Shown: in pieces, positions 32,216-39,498 of the stretch
Layout: every line of letters begins with the position of its first letter
Position numbering within the stretch: position 1 is the first letter of the stretch
Assembly: GCA_015978205.1 (NCBI GenBank)
Contig: JADWMM010000043.1
Location: forward strand, 1-39,498
Source of the DNA: Alkaliphilus sp. NP8
GTDB lineage: Bacteria > Bacillota > Clostridia > Peptostreptococcales > Natronincolaceae
Length of the DNA stretch: 39,498 nt
Direction: 5' to 3'
Position numbers and translations under genes: made by a program
Notes under the pieces: model-generated
Seen by the model: the letters and a program-made list of their open reading frames with translations, nothing else
Database searches by the model: none
Told to the model about the DNA's origin: nothing

Positions 32216-32535
32216 CTCCTTAAATATATAAACTGATAATTGGTATTAAATGTATTTAATGGTTATTAATTTTATATATTATATATTTATCCATCAAAAC
32301 AATAATTCTACAAATAATTTTATTCTCCTTTTTCTAAAAAAAATTTCTAAAAATATAAAGTCTAGTCTGAAACTTACGAAGATAGGCACATACCTATAAT
32401 TGAAAAAATGAGCTTGTAGATTAAGAATCAATTGTAAGGAAGTGCTTTGCTTTTCATGTTTCCTTTTTTAGGGATAAATGTTATATTTAGAGATATATAG
32501 TTTAGTTTTGATAATAAAAGCAAAAGGGGATATTT
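32216..32535. other. Gap without gene
   Basis: About 320 bases, very AT-rich. It contains a ribosome binding site for each neighbour and a G-rich patch before the gene at 32536. I see no clear hairpin, repeat or riboswitch core in it. Confidence 0.4.
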
Positions 32536-32898
32536 ATGAAGATAAATATTTTTAGAACAGAAAATAGAATTATTAATGCACATAAAAATGAAAGAATAAG
32601 TAGTAAATATACTATAAAGGATAATTATTTAAGAGAAGAGGACTCAATCTTAGATTTTGATAAAAGTATGTTTAATGATGAATACGAGACTTTATCATCT
32701 GAAATTTATAAAGTGATTACAGAATATTCAAGTGCTATAGATGAAATAGAAAAAGTGTCAAAAAATATAAAACTTAATGAAGAACACATAAGAAAAAAAC
32801 TGCTTAAACTAGCTGAAATAGCAGGCTATAAAAAAGATATAAATATAGTAACCTTTTTAAGTGGTTTTCGTGGTGCTGCAAGTGCGTACTTTAATTAA
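32536..32898 (+). CDS. Small soluble protein of unknown function
   Basis: A 120-residue protein, mainly helical, with a middle part SEIYKVITEYSSAIDEIEKVSKNIKLNEEHIRKK and a glycine-rich end (FLSGFRGAASAYFN). AAAAGGGG before the ATG. No spans or known motifs. Confidence 0.55.
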   Translation: MKINIFRTENRIINAHKNERISSKYTIKDNYLREEDSILDFDKSMFNDEYETLSSEIYKVITEYSSAIDEIEKVSKNIKLNEEHIRKKLLKLAEIAGYKKDINIVTFLSGFRGAASAYFN

Positions 32899-32949
32899 CG
32901 AGTTTACACATCTAATTTCAAAGAATATACAAGAGAAAGAAACCTCATA

Positions 32950-33132
32950 TTAGTTTACTTTTTTCCCTTCAAGTTCACTGATTGCTAAACAGATTAAGCC
33001 AATAGATAATAAAGTTACAGCCGTTTCGTTCTCAAGTGTTCCCATTATATTTAGAACAAGTGTAGCAATTCCCATTGCTAAGCTAATAGATTTAAATATA
33101 AATTTTTTAAAATCATTTTTCATATTTTTCAT
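32950..33132 (-). CDS. Small membrane protein, two spans
   Basis: Start at ATG 33132 (KNMKNDFKKF), with TTGGAGGAG before it; the upstream TTG reading would run through that site. Sixty residues with two spans (about 15-33 and 37-53). No named family. Confidence 0.5.
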   Translation of the reverse strand: MKNMKNDFKKFIFKSISLAMGIATLVLNIMGTLENETAVTLLSIGLICLAISELEGKKVN

Positions 33133-33215
33133 TATTGTCTCCTCCAATTAAAATTAACTTTATTAATATAAATATGCACTACATCATTAAAATATTAAAA
33201 CAAATTTCTGTTCTT

Positions 33216-33232
33216 AATATTGTATTATTCAG
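33216..33232. repeat. Single end-piece related to the intergenic repeats
   Basis: AATATTGTATTATTCAG agrees with the end of copies A-D in 15 of 17 positions. The next bases, TTTTGAAA, continue as at the right end of those copies read backwards. No second end is close. It may be a relic of one copy. Confidence 0.4.
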
Positions 33233-33292
33233 TTTTGAAACATCATTACTTATACTTTAAGTCTTAATTTATAATGGAGGGAAAACATTGAT

Positions 33293-33535
33293 ATGATTAT
33301 TAAATTGATACAACCTAAAATAGTAATGAGACCAATGGATACTCAACTTAAAACTAAAATGGCTCCATCACTTGCATTATTGACAATAGCAAACATATTT
33401 AATAAAGAACATACAGTTACAATTGAAAATGACAATATCCAAGATATCAATTTTGATGAAGCAGTAGATACTGTAGGCATTACTGTTACGTTGGCAAAAT
33501 TGCAGAAAAGCTTTCCTATCATTTGTAATCTTTAA
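33293..33535 (+). pseudogene. N-terminal fragment, B12-binding radical SAM protein
   Basis: Eighty residues. KLIQPKIVMRPMDTQL, then MAPSLALLTIANIF and VDTVGITVT follow the cobalamin-binding front of B12-dependent radical SAM proteins. The match stops after GITVT and the frame ends in an unrelated tail and TAA, so the domain and the whole catalytic part are missing. GGAGGGAAAA precedes the start. Confidence 0.6.
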
Positions 33536-33632
33536 ATACAATATATTGGATGTTTTGAAAATCTTAAAACACCATTTGAATATTTATCAAGGAGTATAGG
33601 GTAAAAATTATTTTAATAACGAGGAGAATATT

Positions 33633-33776
33633 ATGCATGAAATAGAGGTAAAAGGAATCTTATCAGCTAAAAATGGAATAAATATATATCGTGGTTGTAC
33701 TCATGGATGCATTTATTGCGATTCAAGAAGCAAATGCTATCAGATGCATCATGATTTTGAAGATATAGAGGATTAA
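33633..33776 (+). pseudogene. N-terminal fragment, SPL-like radical SAM protein
   Basis: A 47-residue frame: IEVKGILSAKNGINIYRGCTHG, then CIYCDSRSKCYQ, the front of the radical SAM proteins related to spore photoproduct lyase, with the three iron-sulfur cysteines (CTHGCIYC). It stops at DFEDIED. Family members continue for 200 or more residues. It carries its own GAGGAG site, 97 bases after another radical SAM fragment. Confidence 0.75.
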
Positions 33777-33888
33777 TTATTATTAGGTAGTATTACTGTG
33801 CATAATGTTTTTACCTTATCACATATAAATATAAATCATATTTTATTTGTAGCTATATGTTTTCAAAAATATATAGAGAGGTGGAATT

Positions 33889-34398
33889 ATGAAAAATATA
33901 GGGATTTTAGATGTTATTTCAGTAATCATTCTAGCTATTTTATTATATACAGTATTTAGACGGACAAATCGAAAGAAATATTTAGGTAAACTTATATTTA
34001 AATCATCTAGAAATTTTAGCAGTATAGTGTCAATATTTTATTGGAGTTTGTTAAGTTGTTTTTCAATATTATTTTTTATAGATAAATACTCTAATATAGA
34101 CCAATCTAATCATATTATCAGTAGTTTGATTTCTCCTTTTATATTTACGCTAACTTGTTTTTTAAGTTTACTAGAAATTAAATATGATAAAGAGATAAGA
34201 GAAAAAGGTATAACTATTGTAGGAGGTTATATTTACTGGAAAGACATAATAAGTTATAAATGGGTAAGTCATAAAAAATTACAAATTACTTTTAAAACAT
34301 TTGTTTTTAAAAAACTCACAAAAGAATGGACTGTAGAATCGGAAGATAAAGAAAAAGTGGATATATTGTTAAGTCGATATACAAATATAGAAATATAA
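33889..34398 (+). CDS. Membrane protein with DUF5673-like tail
   Basis: A 169-residue protein with three spans (about 6-22, 47-65, 76-93) and a soluble C-terminal beta domain (EKGITIVGGYIYWKDIISYKW), as in DUF5673/PH-like proteins. AGAGGTGG precedes the ATG. The next gene follows after 17 bases, so the two probably form one transcript. Confidence 0.6.
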   Translation: MKNIGILDVISVIILAILLYTVFRRTNRKKYLGKLIFKSSRNFSSIVSIFYWSLLSCFSILFFIDKYSNIDQSNHIISSLISPFIFTLTCFLSLLEIKYDKEIREKGITIVGGYIYWKDIISYKWVSHKKLQITFKTFVFKKLTKEWTVESEDKEKVDILLSRYTNIEI

Positions 34399-34415
34399 AC
34401 TAACGGGAGAATAAG

Positions 34416-35102
34416 ATGAAAAATAAAAAAGAATTTATTAGAGGAGTTATTCTAGTTTTAATTGGATTTTTATTAGGAATAAACTCTACTTCAAACCCTA
34501 CGCCTATTTTTCTAAGAATATTAAAGTCAATAAATCTAGATGGTGGAATATTAATTTTTGCTATGTATGTATGGTTAATTATATGCTATATAGGTTTTAA
34601 AAAAATATTACAATCATTTGGAAAACAGTTAAATAGTGAAAAATATAAAGTCTTTTTATTGATTGTAGTTATGTTTTTAATCGGTTTATTTGGTAAGTCA
34701 TATGTATATGTTGAAAAAACATTTAAAGCTTTACATTATGATATAAGAGCAATTCATGTAGATGCAGATAAATCATATATAGATTTTAAATGGAACGGAA
34801 CACCGAAGGTTAAAGGAAGTGTTATTTTACCTGTTCAAAATTTAAGTAACAAAGATATAGAAACGCATATAAAAATAATTGTTCCTGATTACATAAAAAG
34901 TGAAATAGTTGAAGAAGAGATAGTGTTTAAAAATGAGTCTGGAGAGTTAAAAAGTTTTATTATACCAGCAAAAAGTAAAAAAAGCTTAAGTCTTGATTTT
35001 TTTGTAAGTACGAAAAAGAAAGAAAAATATGGAAAAGCATATACAGATGAGTTTAAGTTTATATTCTTTGATGATGAGAGAAATATTGAGTTTGAAAGCT
35101 AG
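34416..35102 (+). CDS. Membrane protein with outside domain
   Basis: A 228-residue protein with three spans (about 8-22, 40-60, 80-96) and a beta-rich outside part (NGTPKVKGSVILPVQNLSN, then ETHIKIIVPDYIK) that looks like an immunoglobulin-type domain. GGGAG before the ATG. No named family. Confidence 0.55.
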   Translation: MKNKKEFIRGVILVLIGFLLGINSTSNPTPIFLRILKSINLDGGILIFAMYVWLIICYIGFKKILQSFGKQLNSEKYKVFLLIVVMFLIGLFGKSYVYVEKTFKALHYDIRAIHVDADKSYIDFKWNGTPKVKGSVILPVQNLSNKDIETHIKIIVPDYIKSEIVEEEIVFKNESGELKSFIIPAKSKKSLSLDFFVSTKKKEKYGKAYTDEFKFIFFDDERNIEFES

Positions 35103-35196
35103 TATTAATGTAATTATAGTAATATTTTTAATATCAATAATTCCTTCGTTGATACTAGGTACAATAACTAACTTAATATTTAGGAAAAAGAATTGA
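35086..35196 (+). CDS. Small single-span ORF overlapping the previous gene end
   Basis: TTG at 35086, preceded by GATGAGAG, with 17 bases overlapping the stop region of the gene before. The 36-residue product is a single span (INVIIVIFLISIIPSLILG) with a basic end (FRKKN). Plausible but weak. Confidence 0.35.
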   Translation: MSLKASINVIIVIFLISIIPSLILGTITNLIFRKKN

Positions 35197-35213
35197 TTCC
35201 TAATATATTTTAG

Positions 35214-35245
35214 AAAAAGTTAAAAGGATATCCTTTTAACTTTTT
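35214..35245. terminator. Terminator, 32-base perfect palindrome
   Basis: AAAAAGTTAAAAGGAT followed directly by its exact inverse. Confidence 0.85.
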
Positions 35246-35265
35246 AATTGCATAAAATTAACACA

Positions 35266-35330
35266 TTGACAATATTATAAAAATAGTTTAGCATTAAAGT
35301 ATTATTTAATAGTTTAGCGCTAAAGTATTA
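35266..35330 (+). promoter_or_regulatory. Promoter and duplicated MarR-type operators
   Basis: TTGACA at 35266-35271, 17 bases, then TAGCAT (35289-35294). TAGTTTAGCATTAAAGTAT (35284) and TAGTTTAGCGCTAAAGTAT (35310) are two copies of one site 26 bases apart. The second contains the dyad TTTAGCGCTAAA. The first covers the -10. The MarR gene starts 11 bases on, so autorepression is likely. Confidence 0.8.
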
Positions 35331-35341
35331 GGAGGTGTATT

Positions 35342-35806
35342 ATGATAGAAAGCGAAGTTGCAATGGCGTTAAAGGAAACTTATCAAAGAATAACTCAAAT
35401 GATGCAACAAAAAATTGATGAATATGGATTAACATTCGGACTTGTGCATATTACAATATTAATAGATAAAAATCCTAACGCGAACCAAAAAGACTTAGCA
35501 AAGGAAATGAGATTTACTCAGGGAGCTATGAGTAATGCTGTTAAGCGCTTAATAAAGCTTAATATTCTAAAGCAAGTACCTTTAGAATCAGATATGAGAT
35601 ATAAAAAGTTAGTTGTTACAGAAAAAGGTAAAGTTATGATAGCTGATTGCAAAGATTATATATCTAAGATATACAAAGATATTTTTAATGGTTTTAAACA
35701 TGATGAGCTTACAAAACTTAATGATTCTCTATTAAAAATTCATACTAACTTAGATAATATGAATATGCAAGGTAAATTTAAAAATCTAAATGACTTAACA
35801 GAGTAG
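35342..35806 (+). CDS. MarR family transcription regulator
   Basis: A 154-residue winged-helix protein: NQKDLAKEMRFTQGAMSNAVKRLIKLNIL, then DMRYKKLVVTEKGK. MarR proteins release DNA on binding of toxic compounds. It heads an operon with two ABC half-exporter genes, the usual arrangement of inducible drug efflux. TTAGGAGGTG precedes the ATG; doubled operator upstream. Confidence 0.9.
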   Translation: MIESEVAMALKETYQRITQMMQQKIDEYGLTFGLVHITILIDKNPNANQKDLAKEMRFTQGAMSNAVKRLIKLNILKQVPLESDMRYKKLVVTEKGKVMIADCKDYISKIYKDIFNGFKHDELTKLNDSLLKIHTNLDNMNMQGKFKNLNDLTE

Positions 35807-35816
35807 GAGGGATATT

Positions 35817-37538
35817 TTGAAAACACTATTACCATATATGAAAAAGTATGTAAATTACGCTATTCTAAGCCCCATACTTATGATTTTAGAAGTTGCGGCT
35901 AATATTTTTATACCATTTTACATGTCACGTATAGTAGATATAGGTATAGTAAATAGGGATGTTGAATATATCGTTAAAACTGGACTTTTAATGATAGGAA
36001 TTGCTATAGTAGGAATGACTTTTGGTATTATAAGTGCTCATTGTGGTGCTAGGGCAGGCTATGGATTTGCTGCAGAGATTAGAAAAGAAATTTTTGAAAA
36101 GATTCAAAACTTTTCATTTGCAAATCTTGATGAGTTTACAGTTTCCTCTCTTGTAACAAGACTTACTAATGATTGTAATACCATAGGACAAGTTACAATG
36201 ATGAGCTTACGTATGGCTATAAGAGCACCGTTTATGATGATATTTGCTCTTATTATGGCTTTTACAATAAATGCATCACTAGTAAAAGTATTTTTAGTTG
36301 CTATACCATTTACAGCGATTATTCTACTTATAGTTTTAAGTAAGGCAAGACCTTTATTTATAAAATTACAAACTCGTGTAGATAGAGTAAATGCTATTAT
36401 ACAAGAAAATTTAACTGGCATAAGAGTTGTAAAATCTTTTAATAGACAGGACCATGAAGAAAAAAGATTTAAAGAAAGAAACGATGCTTTAATGAATACT
36501 GCTCTTAGTGCTATTTCTCTAGTTATATTTCTTATGCCTGTACTAAACCTTGTAATATACTCTACTATTATTGCAGTGTTATGGTTTGGTGGTCAGCAAA
36601 TTCTTGCAGGTACTATGGGTGGTGGAGAATTAATTTCCTTTATTACTTATATTACTCAAGTGTTGATGGCTCTAATGATGATTTCCTTTTTCTTTATGCA
36701 GTTACTTAGAGGTTCAGCATCTGTAAGCAGAGTTGTAGAAATATTAGATACTGAATCAGAAATTAAAGAAGATACTAAACCTATTACAGCTGTAAAGGAT
36801 GGTTCTATTAATTTTAATAATGTAAGTTTTAAATATCCTGCGAGTAAGGAAAAAACATTAACGGATATTAACTTTAATATAAAATCTGGCGAGCTTCTTG
36901 GAGTTATAGGCTCTACTGGATCATCTAAATCTACATTAGTTCAGTTAATACCTAGATTATATGATGTAACAGAAGGTTCTGTTGAAGTAGGTGGAATAGA
37001 TGTTAGAAAGTATGATCTTAAGACTTTACGTGATAACGTAGCATTTGTATTGCAAAAAAACATATTATTTTCTGGCACACTTAGACAAAATATGAAGTGG
37101 GGTAATGAAAATGCTACAGATGAACAGATTATAAATGCACTTAAACAAGCTCAAGCTTGGGAATTTGTGTCTAAATATGAAGACGGGTTAGATCATAAGG
37201 TTGAACAAGGTGGAGATAACTTCTCTGGTGGACAGAAACAAAGACTTAGTATAGCAAGGGCACTTATGAAATCTCCTAAAATCATAGTTCTTGATGATTC
37301 AACAAGTGCTGTAGATATGACAACGGATGCAAAGATTCAACAAGCTTTTAAAGAAGAATTAGGAGATATAACTACGATTATAATTGCCCAACGTATCGCT
37401 TCCATTCAAAAGGCAAATAGAATTATCGTAATGCATGAAGGAGAAATAGAGTCCTTTGGAGATCATGAAACTTTATTAAAAACATCTCCAATATATAGAG
37501 AGATTTATGAATCACAGCAGAAAGGGGTGGCTTCCTAA
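35817..37538 (+). CDS. ABC exporter half 1, degenerate ATP site
   Basis: A 573-residue half-transporter, six spans (about 1-310) then ATPase domain. Start TTG at 35817 with AGGAGG well placed. Walker A reads GSTGSSKST, with serine in place of the usual glycine. Walker B ends IIVLDDSTSAVD, with S where the catalytic glutamate should be. The signature FSGGQKQR is normal. Unequal sites are the hallmark of heterodimeric exporters such as BmrCD and TM287/288. This half holds the non-hydrolytic site. Follows the MarR gene by 10 bases. Confidence 0.9.
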   Translation: MKTLLPYMKKYVNYAILSPILMILEVAANIFIPFYMSRIVDIGIVNRDVEYIVKTGLLMIGIAIVGMTFGIISAHCGARAGYGFAAEIRKEIFEKIQNFSFANLDEFTVSSLVTRLTNDCNTIGQVTMMSLRMAIRAPFMMIFALIMAFTINASLVKVFLVAIPFTAIILLIVLSKARPLFIKLQTRVDRVNAIIQENLTGIRVVKSFNRQDHEEKRFKERNDALMNTALSAISLVIFLMPVLNLVIYSTIIAVLWFGGQQILAGTMGGGELISFITYITQVLMALMMISFFFMQLLRGSASVSRVVEILDTESEIKEDTKPITAVKDGSINFNNVSFKYPASKEKTLTDINFNIKSGELLGVIGSTGSSKSTLVQLIPRLYDVTEGSVEVGGIDVRKYDLKTLRDNVAFVLQKNILFSGTLRQNMKWGNENATDEQIINALKQAQAWEFVSKYEDGLDHKVEQGGDNFSGGQKQRLSIARALMKSPKIIVLDDSTSAVDMTTDAKIQQAFKEELGDITTIIIAQRIASIQKANRIIVMHEGEIESFGDHETLLKTSPIYREIYESQQKGVAS

Positions 37539-39370
37539 TGAAAAAAACATCTGGAGCTCCACAGCTACGCCCAAATGATACCAAGAAAACTTTGATGAGG
37601 TTATTTGGATATTTTAAATTTAATAAATCATTGCTTTTCGGTGGAATATTTTTCATTATGCTAGGGTCTGTTGCAGAAATAGCTACCAATGGTATGCTAA
37701 GTCCTATTATAGATACTTTAGTTGGTGACTATGATAGAAATGTGTTTATAAACTATCTTCTTATTATGGCAGGGTTTGTAGCGATTATTGCTTTAGGTCA
37801 ATACTTAGGGAATCTATTTATGGCAAAACTTGCACAAAGAACGGTCCATAGAATTCGTGAAGATATGTTTTCTCATATGGAAAAGTTATCTGTTTCATAT
37901 TTCGATAGTCATTCACATGGCGATTTAATGTCTACTTTTACAAATGATGTAGATATGCTTAATCAATCATTAGAGCAAAGTGTATCTCAAATTACTATAT
38001 CAGTAGTAACTGTAGTAGGTACTTTTGGTATGATGATATATTTAAGTCCGATACTTACATTAGTAGTGCTATTTATGCTTATAGTTATGTTTGGTGCAGT
38101 AAAGTATATTGGAAAAAAATCTGCTAAAAACTTTAGAAACCAACAGGCAGCATTAGCTGGAATGAATGGATATATAGAAGAGATGATATCAGGTCAAAAA
38201 GTGGTTAAGGTTTTTAACTACGAAGGCCGCACTATTAAAGATTTTAAAGAAAGAAATGAAGAACTTCGTGATGCAAGCACTAAAGCATCTACTTATGGGG
38301 TTATGCTTATGCCTATTATGGGAAATCTATCATATATTTTGTATTCACTTATATCTATGGTAGGTGCTTTTCTAGTAATAGCAGGGAGAATGAGTGTAGG
38401 TAATATTGCATCGTTCCTACAGTATACAAGATCAATTTCAAGACCGATTACTCAAGTTTCAAATCAGCTTAATACTTTGTTTGCCGCACTAGCTGGTGCA
38501 GAAAGAATATTTAAAGTTTTAGATGAAGAAGTAGAGGTTGATGAAGGTGATGTTACTCTTATTAAGGACTCTGAAAAGAAAAATACGAATTATTGGAGAG
38601 TTCCTAAAGAGAGTGGTGAATTTGAAGAAGTTTCACTTAAAGGGTTTATTACTTTTAAAGATGTGGATTTTGGTTACACCAAAGAACAACAAGTACTTAA
38701 AAATATAAATCTTTATGCAAAGCCTGGTCAAAAAATAGCTTTTGTAGGGTCTACTGGTGCTGGTAAGACTACTATTACGAATCTTATAAATAGATTTTAT
38801 GAAATAAATGAAGGTGCTATATTGTACGATGGAATAGATATTAGAAGAATTAATAAGCATGATTTAAGAAGTACTATGAGCATTGTACTTCAAGATGTTA
38901 ATTTATTTGAAGGAAGTATTGCAGATAATATAAGATATGGTAGACTTGACGCTACAGATGAAGAAGTAAAAGAAGCTGCAAAACTTGCTAACGCTCATTA
39001 CTTTATTAAGCATCTGCCTCAAGGATATGATACAAAACTTACTGTAGATGGAGCAAATCTATCACAAGGTGAACGTCAGCTACTTTCTATTGCAAGAGCA
39101 GCAGTAGCGAACCCTAGTATTTTAATACTTGATGAAGCAACATCTTCTGTAGACACAAGAACAGAAAAACTTATTGCAGAAGGTATGGATAAGTTAATGG
39201 AAGGTAGAACAACATTCGTAATTGCTCATAGACTATCTACTGTCAGAGATTCTAATGCAATAATGGTATTAGAGCAGGGAGAGATTATAGAAAGAGGTAG
39301 TCACGAGGATTTAATGAAACAAGAAGGTCGTTACTATGCATTAAATACTGGAGCAATAGAATTAGAATAA
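37538..39370 (+). CDS. ABC exporter half 2, canonical ATP site
   Basis: A 610-residue half-transporter overlapping the other by one base (TAATG). Walker A GSTGAGKTT, Walker B ILILDEATSSVD with the catalytic glutamate. The signature is altered (LSQGERQ), which fits its partner's degenerate site. So the two halves together make one working and one silent site. The substrate is unknown; drug or peptide export is inferred from the MarR control. Confidence 0.9.
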   Translation: MKKTSGAPQLRPNDTKKTLMRLFGYFKFNKSLLFGGIFFIMLGSVAEIATNGMLSPIIDTLVGDYDRNVFINYLLIMAGFVAIIALGQYLGNLFMAKLAQRTVHRIREDMFSHMEKLSVSYFDSHSHGDLMSTFTNDVDMLNQSLEQSVSQITISVVTVVGTFGMMIYLSPILTLVVLFMLIVMFGAVKYIGKKSAKNFRNQQAALAGMNGYIEEMISGQKVVKVFNYEGRTIKDFKERNEELRDASTKASTYGVMLMPIMGNLSYILYSLISMVGAFLVIAGRMSVGNIASFLQYTRSISRPITQVSNQLNTLFAALAGAERIFKVLDEEVEVDEGDVTLIKDSEKKNTNYWRVPKESGEFEEVSLKGFITFKDVDFGYTKEQQVLKNINLYAKPGQKIAFVGSTGAGKTTITNLINRFYEINEGAILYDGIDIRRINKHDLRSTMSIVLQDVNLFEGSIADNIRYGRLDATDEEVKEAAKLANAHYFIKHLPQGYDTKLTVDGANLSQGERQLLSIARAAVANPSILILDEATSSVDTRTEKLIAEGMDKLMEGRTTFVIAHRLSTVRDSNAIMVLEQGEIIERGSHEDLMKQEGRYYALNTGAIELE

Positions 39371-39390
39371 AAAAATATTTTTACAATATT

Positions 39391-39421
39391 AGGTGTTGGT
39401 ATAAAAACCAGCACCTTTTTC
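39391..39421 (+). terminator. Terminator of the ABC operon
   Basis: AGGTGTTGGT, six bases, then ACCAGCACCT (one G.T) and a T run. Confidence 0.9.
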
Positions 39422-39437
39422 TTTTTATATAAAAAAA

Positions 39438-39473
39438 GATTCTTTATCAATAAATATTAGTTGATAAAGAATC
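39438..39473. terminator. Second hairpin at the window end
   Basis: GATTCTTTATCAA, ten bases, then its exact inverse, with an A run before it. It would terminate a gene entering from the right on the other strand. Confidence 0.7.
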
Positions 39474-39498
39474 GAATATATAGGTAGTGTAAATTAAT

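Noticed and set aside
1..39498. CRISPR arrays, tRNA or rRNA genes
   Set aside because: No regularly spaced direct repeats and no tRNA or rRNA gene signatures were seen on either strand, apart from the short rRNA-spacer-like motif in the repeats.

Overview
The window is AT-rich, with short intergenic hairpins, GGAGG-type ribosome binding sites and many small membrane or lipoprotein genes. Together with a ferritin-like protein of spore-coat type, this points to a Gram-positive, probably spore-forming anaerobe of the Clostridia (Bacillota). I could not fix the genus from the sequence alone.

Region 1 (1-6.3 kb) is a run of short plus-strand genes: a cut-off leucine-rich-repeat membrane protein, five different lipoproteins and two small membrane proteins. 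Four of the gaps between them hold copies of one 112-151 bp element. Its ends are inverted copies of AATACCGTATTATTCAG. Its left end forms a terminator hairpin, a GTTCTTTGAAAAC motif like that of rRNA spacers lies near its right end, and a promoter follows. The element therefore isolates single-gene units. This is the least ordinary structure here. One lipoprotein appears to start at an AUU codon.

Region 2 (6.3-14.3 kb) holds a DUF4184 membrane protein, spore-type small proteins, a ferritin-like protein, a short DUF421 protein, a BlaI-type repressor with two operators in front of an M56-M23 peptidase fusion, and an ECF sigma factor with its membrane anti-sigma partner.

Region 3 (14.3-28.7 kb) is accessory DNA. 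A type II restriction-modification system comes first: methyltransferase, convergent PD-(D/E)xK endonuclease and controller protein with a recognisable C-box. Next is a mobile element with a DUF927 helicase, RadC-like, Mor-like and DUF960 proteins, tiny hydrophobic peptides and a large serine recombinase. A zinc-ribbon RES-domain protein follows. The DUF1643 gene of the element is frameshifted. No relaxase or conjugation genes are present, so the element is mobilisable or reduced. A similar terminator sequence occurs at 14.3 and 28.65 kb, on both sides of this block.

Region 4 (28.8-39.5 kb) holds recQ, several small membrane proteins, two adjacent N-terminal fragments of radical SAM genes, and a MarR-controlled operon for a heterodimeric ABC exporter whose two ATP sites are visibly unequal.
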